A stretch of 64,000 nt of DNA from an uncultured Eubacteriales bacterium (GTDB taxonomy: Bacteria > Bacillota > Clostridia > Oscillospirales > Oscillospiraceae): contig CAKTLJ010000004.1 of assembly GCA_934572535.1 (NCBI GenBank), positions 33,087 to 97,086 of the forward strand, in the 5' to 3' direction. The stretch's first letter is position 1. Each line of letters opens with the position of its first letter. The notes beneath the pieces are model-generated. The model did no database searches and had not been told where the DNA came from. It saw only the letters and a program-made list of their open reading frames with translations. The position numbers were made by a program, and so were the translations under genes. Of this stretch, positions 33,987 through 41,587 are shown one piece after another.

Positions 33987-34847
33987 TCACTGGTAGTGCT
34001 TGATGAGGGCCTGGGTCCCCAGGTCGCCGTACCCCGCCGCTTCCAGGGCCTGATAGTGTTCCAGGGCCCGCGCCAGGATATCCAGGGTGAGCCCGCTGCG
34101 CTCGGCCTCCTCCAGCGCCAGCCCCATGTCCTTGACAAAGTGCTTCAAGAAGAACCCGGGCGCGTAGTCCCCCGCCACGATCTTCTCCCCAAAGGCGTCC
34201 AGCTGCTTGCTGCCCGCCGCGCCGGTGGCGAGGGCCGCCAGCAGCTGGTGGGGGTCCAGGCCCTTGGCCTTGGCATAGGTCAGCGCCTCGCAGACCCCGG
34301 ACAGGGTCCCCGCGATCATGATCTGGTTGGCCATCTTGGCGTGCTGGCCGCATCCTGCTTTTCCAAGATGGTTGATGTTCGTGCCCATGGCCTGGAACAG
34401 GGGCAGGCAGGCCTCGAAGTCCGCCCGCTCACCCCCCACCAGGATGGACAGGGTCCCCGCCTTGGCCCCGGTGTCCCCGCCGGTCACGGGCGCATCCAGC
34501 ACGCGGCAGCCCCGCTTGCCGCCCGCCGCGCTGAGCCGCTCCGCCAGCGCGGGGCTGGTGGTGGTCATGTCGATCAGGTAGGCGCCGGGCGCCGCGCTGT
34601 CCAGGATGTTGCCGGGGGCGAAGTAGACCTCCTCCACGTCCTTCGGAAAGCCGACCATCGTGACCACGGCCTCGCAGCCCCGGACGCAGTCGGCGATGGT
34701 CGGGTGGAACACCGCCCCCTCCCCGATGACCTCCTCCACCTTGGCCCGGGTGCGGGCATAGATGTGCAGCTCAAACCCGGCCTTCATCAGATTGCGGACC
34801 ATGGACGTTCCCATGATGCCCACGCCGATCCACGCAACTTTTTTCAT
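33987..34847 (-). CDS. NAD(P)-dependent beta-hydroxyacid dehydrogenase (GarR/MmsB family)
   Basis: This protein has 286 residues. The start at 34847 (MKKVAWIGVGIMGTSMVRNL) holds the GxGxMG fingerprint. The substrate loop DAPVTGGDTGAKAGTLSILVGG and the catalytic-Lys segment GCGQHAKMANQIMIAGTLSG are typical. The family reduces tartronate semialdehyde or oxidises 3-hydroxyisobutyrate; the exact substrate cannot be told. It is monocistronic, with no glycerate or valine genes nearby. Confidence 0.9.
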   Translation of the reverse strand: MKKVAWIGVGIMGTSMVRNLMKAGFELHIYARTRAKVEEVIGEGAVFHPTIADCVRGCEAVVTMVGFPKDVEEVYFAPGNILDSAAPGAYLIDMTTTSPALAERLSAAGGKRGCRVLDAPVTGGDTGAKAGTLSILVGGERADFEACLPLFQAMGTNINHLGKAGCGQHAKMANQIMIAGTLSGVCEALTYAKAKGLDPHQLLAALATGAAGSKQLDAFGEKIVAGDYAPGFFLKHFVKDMGLALEEAERSGLTLDILARALEHYQALEAAGYGDLGTQALIKHYQ

Positions 34848-34946
34848 ATTGGATCCTCCCTCGTTTTTTTGCCATTGTATCACGGTTTCTGGGGGTTGAA
34901 AAGGAAAACAAGGACGGGAGAGCTCCCGTCCTTGTTTGCGCTTGGT

Positions 34947-36368
34947 TCAGTTGTTGCCTTCCGCGGGGGTCTGGCCGGTGATATCACTGCCCAGGTCGCC
35001 GGTGTCGCCGCCTTCGGTCTCGCCGCCGGTGGTGCCGCCAGTGGTCCCGCCGGTCCCCGTGTTGCCCTTGTTGCCGGTGGTCCCGGTGTTGCCGTTCGTA
35101 CCGGTGCTGCCATTGTTCCCGGTGGTCCCGGGATCAGGCTGCGTGCTGCCTTCCTCCGGCTCGTTGCCGGTGGACTCGCTCTCGTCGTGCTTGTTGTTGT
35201 CGGGGTTCTCCACCACCGTGACCACGATCTCTGCGGTCTTCTCGCCGGCGGTGGCCTTGATGATGGCCGAGCCCACGTTGCGGGCGGTGATGACGCCGTT
35301 CTTATCCACCTGCGCCACGGAGGAGTCGCTGCTGCTCCAGGTGACCTTGGCCGGCGACATGTTGTCCGACTCCATCTCCACGGTGGCCTGGGCGGTGTAG
35401 GTTTCCCCGGACTTGATCTCCACGGTCTCCTGGCTGAGCTTGATGCCCACAACGCCGGGGGCCACATCCACCACCATCACGGTCTTTTGGATGGTCTCCC
35501 CGTTGATGTCGGCGGCAATGGTGACCGAACCCTCCTTCTTGGCCGTGAGGGTGCAGTTCTTTCCGTCGCCGTCAATGGAGATCACGTTGGGATCGCTGCT
35601 GCCCCAGGTGATCTCGTACTGCTCCGTCTCAGACAGGCCCGTGATGGTCGCCGTGGCGGTATCGCCCACCACGATGGTCTGGGAGTCCAGCTTGATCTCG
35701 TAGTCGCTGCTGCTGCCGCCGAGAAAGGACTTGATGATCAGGCCCGCCAGGATGACCATCACCAGGCCCAGGATGATGGGCACGAACTGGATGTTCCTCT
35801 TCCGCTTCGGCGCGGGGCCTCTCCGGCTGTCGGAGGGACGCCGCCCGGAGGAGGAAGCCCCTCTCCGGCTGTCGCCCCGGGACCCGGAGGAACCACGGGA
35901 GCGGCCATCGTAAGACCGGCTGTCATAGGACCGGCGGTCGGAGGAGGCGCGGCGGTCAGAGCCGCCGCGGCTTCCGCCGCTGCTGTGGTGGGCGGAGGAG
36001 CGGCCGGAGGAGCCACGGGAGCCGCCGCCGGACTTTTTCCGCGCGCCGCTGCGGTCCTCCCAGTTGGGGGCGGTGCGCTCCCAATCCAGCTGGTCGAAGT
36101 CGTCGTAGTAGCCGTGGCTGCTGTACCGGTCGGAGGACCGATAGTCCCGGCTGTAGCTGCGGTCATAGTCCCGGTCATAGCTGCTGCCGTAGTCGCGGTC
36201 GTAATCCCGGTCATAGCTGCTGTAGCCCCGGTCGTAATCGCGGTCATAGTCTCGGTAGCTCCGGTCGTACTCGCGGCTGCCGTGATCCCGGCTGCCGGAA
36301 GAGCGCGTGCTCCGGGAGCCGCCGCGAGAAGACCGGCCTCTGTATTCATCAAACTCATCGTATCGCAT
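34947..36368 (-). CDS. Membrane protein: Tyr/Arg/Asp/Ser-rich disordered N-terminus, one TM helix, two Ig-like (BIG2) domains
   Basis: This protein has 473 residues. Residues 1-190 are low complexity: repeats of YDRDYDR, SYDR and DRSY (35-85), then RGG/SRGS/SSGR stretches (110-185). A KRKRN stop precedes one transmembrane helix (about 195-216), which predicts the N-terminus inside the cell. Outside are two bacterial Ig-like domains (about 225-305 and 310-390: VVGDTATATITGLSETEQY, VTWSSSDSSVAQVDKNGVIT) and a Gly/Thr/Asn-rich tail. No catalytic motif is visible. The cytoplasmic composition, with Tyr and Arg as the main non-Ser/Gly/Asp residues, resembles sticker-and-spacer condensate proteins. 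The role is unknown; a scaffold at the envelope is an inference. It is monocistronic. Confidence 0.85.
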   Translation of the reverse strand: MRYDEFDEYRGRSSRGGSRSTRSSGSRDHGSREYDRSYRDYDRDYDRGYSSYDRDYDRDYGSSYDRDYDRSYSRDYRSSDRYSSHGYYDDFDQLDWERTAPNWEDRSGARKKSGGGSRGSSGRSSAHHSSGGSRGGSDRRASSDRRSYDSRSYDGRSRGSSGSRGDSRRGASSSGRRPSDSRRGPAPKRKRNIQFVPIILGLVMVILAGLIIKSFLGGSSSDYEIKLDSQTIVVGDTATATITGLSETEQYEITWGSSDPNVISIDGDGKNCTLTAKKEGSVTIAADINGETIQKTVMVVDVAPGVVGIKLSQETVEIKSGETYTAQATVEMESDNMSPAKVTWSSSDSSVAQVDKNGVITARNVGSAIIKATAGEKTAEIVVTVVENPDNNKHDESESTGNEPEEGSTQPDPGTTGNNGSTGTNGNTGTTGNKGNTGTGGTTGGTTGGETEGGDTGDLGSDITGQTPAEGNN

Positions 36369-36614
36369 AAAAAATCATCCTCCTGACCTTCGTTCAAAGA
36401 AAGGGAATGGAAATCGACTATCTCTGCATTTTTACATACTTCGTGCCATTATAACACATCTCGTCCCGCGTGAAAACACTCAATTTGTAAAGATTCTGCA
36501 AAATGTTGTCACCGCTCTTGGGCACAATCGCCGACCAGCACCCCGCGCGGGGCCGGATTTTCTGCTACAATGTCCATAATTTCCCTTTGTTTTCCAGCCT
36601 TTTTCGACAAGCTG

Positions 36615-36648
36615 AGAAAAGAGCCTTCCTCTCGGAAAGCTCTTTTTT
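36615..36648 (-). terminator. Terminator of the amino-acid ABC operon
   Basis: Arms AAAAGAGCTTTCC and GGAAGGCTCTTTTC around a GAGA loop lie just 3' of the ATPase gene on the minus strand. Confidence 0.8.
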
Positions 36649-36666
36649 GACGAACGCAGGCGGCCC

Positions 36667-37434
36667 TCAGCCGCTGAACTTGTCCAGGAACTGGCGGGTA
36701 CGGGGGTGCTTGGGGTTGCCGAAGACCTCGGAGGGGGGACCCTCCTCCACCACCACACCGCCGTCCATGAACATGACCTGGTCGGCCACGTCCCGGGCAA
36801 ACTCCATCTCGTGGGTGACGATGATCATGGTGGCGTGCTGCTCGGCCAGGCCGCGGATGACCTTGAGCACCTCGCCGGTCAGCTCGGGGTCCAGGGCGGA
36901 GGTGGGCTCGTCAAAGCAGAGGATATCCGGCTTCATCGCCAGGGCGCGGGCAATGGCCACCCGCTGCTTCTGGCCGCCGGAGAGCTGATGGGGATAGTTG
37001 TTCACGCGGTCGCTCAGGCCCATCATGCCCAGCAGCCGCTCCCCTTCCCTGCGGATGTCCTCCTCCTTCTCGCCGGTCTTCTCGCTCTTGGCCATGAGCT
37101 CCCGGGCCAGGACGACGTTTTCCAGGGCGGTGTACTGGGGGAAGAGGTTGAAGTCCTGGAAGACCAGGCCGAAGTGGAGCCGCTTCCGGCGGATCTCGTT
37201 CTCCCGCCGGGTCGCGGGGTCCGCCGCGTCGAAGAGCAGCTCCCCGCGGACGGAAATGCTGCCGGTGTCGGGCGACTCCAGGAAGTTCAGGCAGCGCAGG
37301 AGGGTGGTCTTTCCGCTGCCGGAGGAGCCGATGATGGCCAGGACCTGGCCCTCCTCCAGGGAGAAGCTGATGTCCTCCAGCACCCGGGTCGCGCCGAAAT
37401 GCTTTTCAATGTGCTGTACGTCTAAGATAGCCAT
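36667..37434 (-). CDS. Polar amino-acid ABC transporter ATP-binding protein
   Basis: This protein has 255 residues. Walker A is IIGSSGSGKTTLL, the signature [15 protein letters not shown], Walker B ILCFDEPTSALDPEL, and the H-loop IIVTHEMEFARDV. The order and motifs match GlnQ/HisP-type ATPases. A 25-residue insertion rich in Lys and Glu (MAKSEKTGEKEEDIRREGER) lengthens the helical domain. It is 12 bp downstream of the permease gene. Confidence 0.95.
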   Translation of the reverse strand: MAILDVQHIEKHFGATRVLEDISFSLEEGQVLAIIGSSGSGKTTLLRCLNFLESPDTGSISVRGELLFDAADPATRRENEIRRKRLHFGLVFQDFNLFPQYTALENVVLARELMAKSEKTGEKEEDIRREGERLLGMMGLSDRVNNYPHQLSGGQKQRVAIARALAMKPDILCFDEPTSALDPELTGEVLKVIRGLAEQHATMIIVTHEMEFARDVADQVMFMDGGVVVEEGPPSEVFGNPKHPRTRQFLDKFSG

Positions 37435-37446
37435 GGGGACGCCTCC

Positions 37447-38169
37447 TTAGCGGAAGTAGTCGAGCTTGCGCTCGAGGAAGTTGAAGAAGATGGTGAGGAT
37501 GCCCACGAAGAGCAGGTAGAACACACCGGTGTAGAACAGGGGCCAGGCCAGGCCGCTGGACTTCATGAAGGAGTAGCCGGTGAAGGTCAGCTCGTACACG
37601 GAGATGATGCGGGCCAGGGAGGTGTCCTTGACCAGGGTGATGATCTCGTTGGACATGGGGGGCACGATGCGCTTGATCATCTGCAAAAGGGTGATCTTGA
37701 AGAAGATCTGGCGTCTGGTCATGCCCAGGACCTGACCGGCCTCCCGCTGGCCCACGGGGACGCTCTGGATGCCGCCGCGGTAGATCACGGAGAAATAGCA
37801 GGCGTAGTTCAGGGAGAAGGCCACCACCGTGGCCACCATCCGTCCTGCGGCGCCGCTGGGCCAGATCCGGTAGCCCAGGATGCCGGGAATGTAGAAGAAG
37901 GCGATGAGCTGGAGCATCAGGGGGGTGCCGCGGACGATCCAGACCAGGAAATTGAAGAGGGCGCTGACGGGGCGGAACTCGGCCAGCCGACGGGCGAAGG
38001 CGCTCGGCTCGGCCTTCTTCTCCGCCAGAGCGCGCAGGGGCTGCCACTTGCTCATGGAGCCGAAGGCAACGAGCAGGCCCAGGGGCAGGGAAAAGAGCAG
38101 GGTCAGGAAGAAGATCTCAACGGTGCTGAGCAGGCCGGTGAGCAGGGTTTGTGTTACGTTCCAAAGCAT
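37447..38169 (-). CDS. Polar amino-acid ABC transporter permease
   Basis: This protein has 240 residues of the HisM/GlnP family. The EAA-type loop reads QREAGQVLGMTRRQIFFKITL. Hydrophobic segments occur from residue 10 on, with the signature WIVRGTPLMLQLIAFFY. A cytoplasmic insertion (KWQPLRALAEKKAEPSAFAR) sits between helices 1 and 2. It is separated from the binding-protein gene by a hairpin at 38213-38244. Confidence 0.94.
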   Translation of the reverse strand: MLWNVTQTLLTGLLSTVEIFFLTLLFSLPLGLLVAFGSMSKWQPLRALAEKKAEPSAFARRLAEFRPVSALFNFLVWIVRGTPLMLQLIAFFYIPGILGYRIWPSGAAGRMVATVVAFSLNYACYFSVIYRGGIQSVPVGQREAGQVLGMTRRQIFFKITLLQMIKRIVPPMSNEIITLVKDTSLARIISVYELTFTGYSFMKSSGLAWPLFYTGVFYLLFVGILTIFFNFLERKLDYFR

Positions 38170-38212
38170 GGAAAAATACTCCTCTGTTTTGATATCTTAC
38201 AAAAAGCCGCCC

Positions 38213-38244
38213 AAAGGCAGAGGGCGGACCCGCCCTCTGCCTTT
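38213..38244 (-). terminator. Hairpin between binding-protein and permease genes
   Basis: The stem AAAGGCAGAGGGCGG pairs with CGCCCTCTGCCTTT across a 3-nt loop. No T run follows. Such intra-operon hairpins usually protect the binding-protein mRNA and lower expression of the membrane genes. Confidence 0.7.
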
Positions 38245-38280
38245 GAAGTTATGTTGGTTCTGATCGGAAACGAAGTTCCC

Positions 38281-39090
38281 TTAGCCAGGCAGGACCACGA
38301 CCTGCGCGTTGTTGCAGTATGCGTTGGTGCAGTTGGCGGCAGAGGTGACCTCGTCGGTCAGGGTCATGCCGTTCCAAAGCACGTCCACGTTCTTGGAGTC
38401 CAGCTCCAGGATCTTGTTGTCCCAGTCGATGACCACGAACTGGACCTTCACGCCCAGCTTCTCAGCCACCAGCTTGGCCATGTCGGCGTCGAAGCCGATC
38501 CACTCGTCGCTGCCCTTTTCCTTGTAGTCCATGGGCGCAAATTCGGTGATGCCCACCAGCAGGGTGCCCTTGTCCTGGATGTAAGCCACGTCGCCGTCTG
38601 CGGCGATCTCAGGCTCCTCCACCTCAGGCTGCTCGACCAGAGCGGCGGCGACCTTGTAGGTCTCGGCGATGTCCTGCATGGTGCCGTCGGCATAGGTCTC
38701 GGACAGGACCCAGTTGATGTACTCGGTCAGGTCGGAATCCTTGCGGCAGGCCACGCCGTACTCCTCGGTGCTCAGCTTCTCGCCGGTGACCAGGGAGGGA
38801 TAGCTGGTGCCCTCGCCGATCATGGCGTCGGCCATCAGCAGGTCGATGATGGCAGCGTCGGAGGTGCCGGAGGCCACTTCCATCAGGGCGTCGGCCATCG
38901 CGGCCACGGAGTTGTAGTCATAGCCCTTATCTGCGGCGACCTTCTCACCGGCGGAACCGGCTTCCACGGCGTAGATCATGTCGTCGCCCGCGGGTTCGGT
39001 GGTGGTGCCGCCGTCGTTGCCGCCGCAGCCAGCCAGCAGGGAGCAGCCCATCGCAGCTGCCAGGAACAGTGCAAGATACTTCTTCTTCAT
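38281..39090 (-). CDS. Amino-acid ABC transporter substrate-binding lipoprotein, apparently circularly permuted
   Basis: This protein has 269 residues. The lipoprotein signal ends in LLAGC (C22). In the usual SBP_bac_3 order, the strand GTLLVGI with FDADMAKLVAEKLG comes first and VEAGSAGEK with STEEYGVACRK comes last. Here the last half comes first (about 38-147, ending TYADGTMQDIAETYKV, the normal C-terminus). An acidic linker follows (PEVEEPEIAAD), then the normal first half (about 174-269: KGTLLVGITEFAPMDY, IGFDADMAKLVAEKLGVKVQ, DVLWNGMTLTDE). The protein stops at AQVVVLPG, where the hinge normally continues. Both lobes appear complete, so a folded binding protein is plausible. The gene leads the ABC operon behind its own promoter. 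Confidence 0.85.
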   Translation of the reverse strand: MKKKYLALFLAAAMGCSLLAGCGGNDGGTTTEPAGDDMIYAVEAGSAGEKVAADKGYDYNSVAAMADALMEVASGTSDAAIIDLLMADAMIGEGTSYPSLVTGEKLSTEEYGVACRKDSDLTEYINWVLSETYADGTMQDIAETYKVAAALVEQPEVEEPEIAADGDVAYIQDKGTLLVGITEFAPMDYKEKGSDEWIGFDADMAKLVAEKLGVKVQFVVIDWDNKILELDSKNVDVLWNGMTLTDEVTSAANCTNAYCNNAQVVVLPG

Positions 39091-39152
39091 GGTTTAACTC
39101 TCCTATCTCGAATTCGGATTTGTTTAACACTCTATCGTAATAAAGTACTAAC

Positions 39153-39180
39153 ATAATACCACAACAAAGTAAAATTGCAA
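39153..39180 (-). promoter_or_regulatory. Promoter of the amino-acid ABC operon
   Basis: TTGCAA (39180-39175) and TATTAT (39158-39153) with a 16-bp spacer and an extended TGG before the -10 lie 63 bp upstream of the binding-protein start. Confidence 0.75.
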
Positions 39181-39387
39181 GGGCTTTTTTCAAAAAGTTT
39201 GCAAAACCAGTATTTTCAGCAAAACAACGAAAGCGCCCGGCAACCCGGGCGCTCGAGACTGTTAAAAAAGCCTCGCAGAGTTCGCGGCCCGCAGGCCGCG
39301 AAGAAGGTACGATCCTGTTCTCCGGCGGCGTGTACGTCGGAGAACATACTGCTCAGGCCGCAAGTGTGGGTCCTGTTCAATTCCGAT
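39181..39387 (-). other. 3' region with three strong hairpins, no gene
   Basis: The inverted repeats TGTTCTCCG/CGGAGAACA (39319-39349), TTCGCGGCC/GGCCGCGAA (39281-39302) and AGCGCCCGG/CCGGGCGCT (39232-39253) follow each other 3' of the deacetylase-like gene. The last one probably terminates it. Nothing coding is seen. Confidence 0.5.
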
Positions 39388-40554
39388 TCAATACTTTGTC
39401 TCGCGCGGGAGCAGGAAGGTGTCGCCGTCCTGGGAGAGGCGGTTCAGCACGCCGATCAGGATCGGCCCGGAAATGCGGCTGTCCAGCAGGATGCGGCCGC
39501 TCTTCTCTCCCTCGCCATAGCCCACGATGCTCTCATAGAGCTGGGTGGCGCTGTCGTTGACCTTGGCGGTGAGGCCCGGGGACCAGCAGAGATACCCCGC
39601 GTCGGCCAGCGCCGCGTCGCCGGAGAGGACGAACCAGGTCTCCCGCCGCAGGAGCCTGGACAGCAGGGCCTGCCCCTCCCGGACGCTTCGCAGGCGCTCC
39701 TCCGCCGTGTCGCCCACGGGGATCAGGCCAACCTTGTGCCCCCGTCCGGCGGCCTGGCGGATCTGATCTCCGGCGGCGGGCAGGGCGTCCGCCGGGAAGA
39801 AGACCACCGCCGTGGCCCGCACGTTGCCCAGGGCGTTGAGGGCGGCGGTGATGTCCGTCCCCTGGCTCGCCCGCAGGCCCACGTAGAGGGAGAACTGCGG
39901 GGCGTTCTCCTCGGGGACCTGGGGGATCTCCACCGTGGGGGGCGTGACCGGGGCGGAGGGCGAGGGCGCGGGGGCGGGCGTCGTGGTCCCGCCGCCCGGG
40001 TTGGTGCTCCCGTTCTGCCGGTAAAAGCTGTTGTAGCGGCTGCGCATCATGGAGGAGGCAGAGCTGATGAAGAGGGAGTCACTGAGCACGGCGCTGCCGT
40101 CCTTGATGCGCAGGAAGGGGCCGTACTCCGTGGTGCAGAAGGAGTAGCTGAGGCCAAAGTAGCGGCAGACGGCATAGGCCGGGACGTAATAGGTCCCGTT
40201 CTGCCGGACCACCCGGCTGGGGACCGGCGGGTCCCCGCCCGTGGCGGAGGCCGTCCCGTCCGTCAGGTTGAAGGTCATGGTCTGGCCGGAGAGGTTGTAG
40301 AAGATGAGGCTCTCGTTGTTCTCCGTAAAGCCGTAGTAGACGCCGAAGTTGATGCCCGTGACCCGGTTGTTGAAGACCGTCACCGGCACGTAGACCCAGC
40401 CGCTGTTCTGGATGGGCGTGGTCTGGACGGACTGCGAGGCCAGGGAGTCGTTGAGGGACAGGAAGAAGAGGCCGTTGGACGCCGCAGAGGGCACCACCAG
40501 CAGGGACAGGCTCAAGACGACGGCGCAGGCCAGCGCCAGCAGCTTCTTTTTCAT
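39388..40554 (-). CDS. Secreted protein with stalk-like N-domain and polysaccharide-deacetylase-like C-domain
   Basis: This protein has 388 residues. The start at 40554 (MKKKLLALACAVVLSLSLLV) is a signal peptide. Residues about 27-165 resemble the copper-amine-oxidase N-terminal/stalk repeat (SGWVYVPVTVFNNRVTGINF, NGTYYVPAYAVCRYFGLSYS), which binds cell-wall material. A Pro/Thr linker (about 185-215) leads to a NodB-like fold (AVVFFPADALPAAGDQIRQA, GHKVGLIPVGDTAEERLR). The metal-binding H-x3-H of active deacetylases is not evident, so it may be inactive. It is monocistronic. Confidence 0.75.
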   Translation of the reverse strand: MKKKLLALACAVVLSLSLLVVPSAASNGLFFLSLNDSLASQSVQTTPIQNSGWVYVPVTVFNNRVTGINFGVYYGFTENNESLIFYNLSGQTMTFNLTDGTASATGGDPPVPSRVVRQNGTYYVPAYAVCRYFGLSYSFCTTEYGPFLRIKDGSAVLSDSLFISSASSMMRSRYNSFYRQNGSTNPGGGTTTPAPAPSPSAPVTPPTVEIPQVPEENAPQFSLYVGLRASQGTDITAALNALGNVRATAVVFFPADALPAAGDQIRQAAGRGHKVGLIPVGDTAEERLRSVREGQALLSRLLRRETWFVLSGDAALADAGYLCWSPGLTAKVNDSATQLYESIVGYGEGEKSGRILLDSRISGPILIGVLNRLSQDGDTFLLPRETKY

Positions 40555-40614
40555 TGCGGACCCTCCTTCCCGGAATTTTTCTCTGATTTTATCACGAAAT
40601 GGGCCAATTTTCAA

Positions 40615-40643
40615 TTGCATTTCTTCCCATCTCTTTGTATTAT
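40615..40643 (+). promoter_or_regulatory. Promoter of the Spx/ArsC-like gene
   Basis: TTGCAT (40615-40620) and TATTAT (40638-40643) with a 17-bp spacer lie 43 bp upstream of the start. Confidence 0.8.
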
Positions 40644-40685
40644 ATGGTATCATTTAGAAAAAAACACACATAGGAGGTCCCATCT

Positions 40686-41036
40686 ATGCTATTCGTATGT
40701 TACCCGCGCTGCTCCACCTGCAAGAAGGCCCAGAAGTGGCTGGAGGAAAACCAGGTGGACTACACCCTCCGCGACATCAAGGAGGACAACCCCACCCTGG
40801 AGGAGCTGAAGGCCTGGCACGAACGGAGCGGTCTGCCCCTGAAAAAGTTCTTCAACACCAGCGGCCAGCTCTACCGCGCCATGGAGCTGTCCAAAAAGCT
40901 CCCCACCATGCCGGAGGAGGCGCAGCTCGCCCTGCTGGCCTCCGACGGGATGCTGGTCAAGCGTCCCCTGGTGGTCCGCGACGACAAGGTCCTGGTGGGC
41001 TTCAAGGAAGCCGACTGGGCAGCCGCCCTGAAGTAA
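40686..41036 (+). CDS. ArsC/Spx-family thioredoxin-fold protein
   Basis: This protein has 116 residues. The start at 40686 has AGGAGG 8 nt upstream. The N-terminal motif YPRCSTCKKAQKWLEENQVD holds the CxxC pair of the ArsC/Spx/YffB fold. The conserved cis-Pro segment is near DGMLVKRPLVV. The RRR anion motif of arsenate reductases is not seen, so arsenate reduction is unlikely. It could be a redox-sensing RNA polymerase-binding (Spx-like) or glutathione-independent reductase protein. It is followed 12 bp later by a DUF523 gene. Confidence 0.88.
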   Translation: MLFVCYPRCSTCKKAQKWLEENQVDYTLRDIKEDNPTLEELKAWHERSGLPLKKFFNTSGQLYRAMELSKKLPTMPEEAQLALLASDGMLVKRPLVVRDDKVLVGFKEADWAAALK

Positions 41037-41048
41037 GGGGGCGGACCC

Positions 41049-41504
41049 ATGCGCATCTTAGTCAGCGCCTGCCTTCTGGGCGTGGGCTGTCGGTACGACG
41101 GCAAGAGCAACCAGCTGCCCCAGCTGGAGCAGCTCATGAAGCAGCACACCTGCATCCCCGTCTGCGCGGAGCTCTTCGGCGGCCTGCCCACGCCCCGGGT
41201 CCCCGCCGAGCGCCAGGGCGGCAGGATCGTGACCCGGGACGGCCGGGACGTCACCCAGGCATTCGTCCGGGGCACGGCGGAGGTCCTGCGCCTGGCGGAC
41301 CTCTACCACTGCAAGGCCGCCCTGCTCAAGGAGCGCAGCCCCTCCTGCGGCAGCGGCGAGATCTATGACGGGACCTTCACCAAGACCCTGACGGCGGGGG
41401 ACGGGCTCACCGCCGAAATGCTCAAGCGAAAGGGCATCGCCGTCTATGGCGAGTCCCAGATCGGCGAGCTCATCAACGACCGCCCCTTCTTCTTCAGTAT
41501 TTGA
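41049..41504 (+). CDS. DUF523 family protein
   Basis: This protein has 151 residues. The whole family pattern is visible: ILVSACLLGVGCRYDGKSN at the N-terminus, CAELFGGLPTPRVPAE, and KAALLKERSPSCGSGEIYDG. Conserved cysteines (C8, C14, C38 and one in the SPSCG loop) suggest a metal or redox site. The family is common in bacteria; its function is not established. The RBS AAGGGGG and 12-bp spacing place it in one unit with the Spx-like gene. Confidence 0.9.
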   Translation: MRILVSACLLGVGCRYDGKSNQLPQLEQLMKQHTCIPVCAELFGGLPTPRVPAERQGGRIVTRDGRDVTQAFVRGTAEVLRLADLYHCKAALLKERSPSCGSGEIYDGTFTKTLTAGDGLTAEMLKRKGIAVYGESQIGELINDRPFFFSI

Positions 41505-41525
41505 GGGCAGGCCCGCCGCCCTCTC

Positions 41526-41555
41526 TTGCCAGGTCCTGTCGGGCCGTGGTATAAT
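41526..41555 (+). promoter_or_regulatory. Promoter of the DMT transporter gene
   Basis: TTGCCA (41526-41531) and TATAAT (41550-41555) with an 18-bp spacer and an extended TGG motif lie about 32 bp upstream of the start. Confidence 0.75.
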
Positions 41556-41587
41556 GCCCCTACTTTGACAGAAGAGGGGCGATGACC

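Noticed and set aside
40686..41036. Arsenate reductase
   Set aside because: The CxxC and fold fit ArsC/Spx, but the arginine triad of arsenate reductases is not visible and there are no ars genes nearby.
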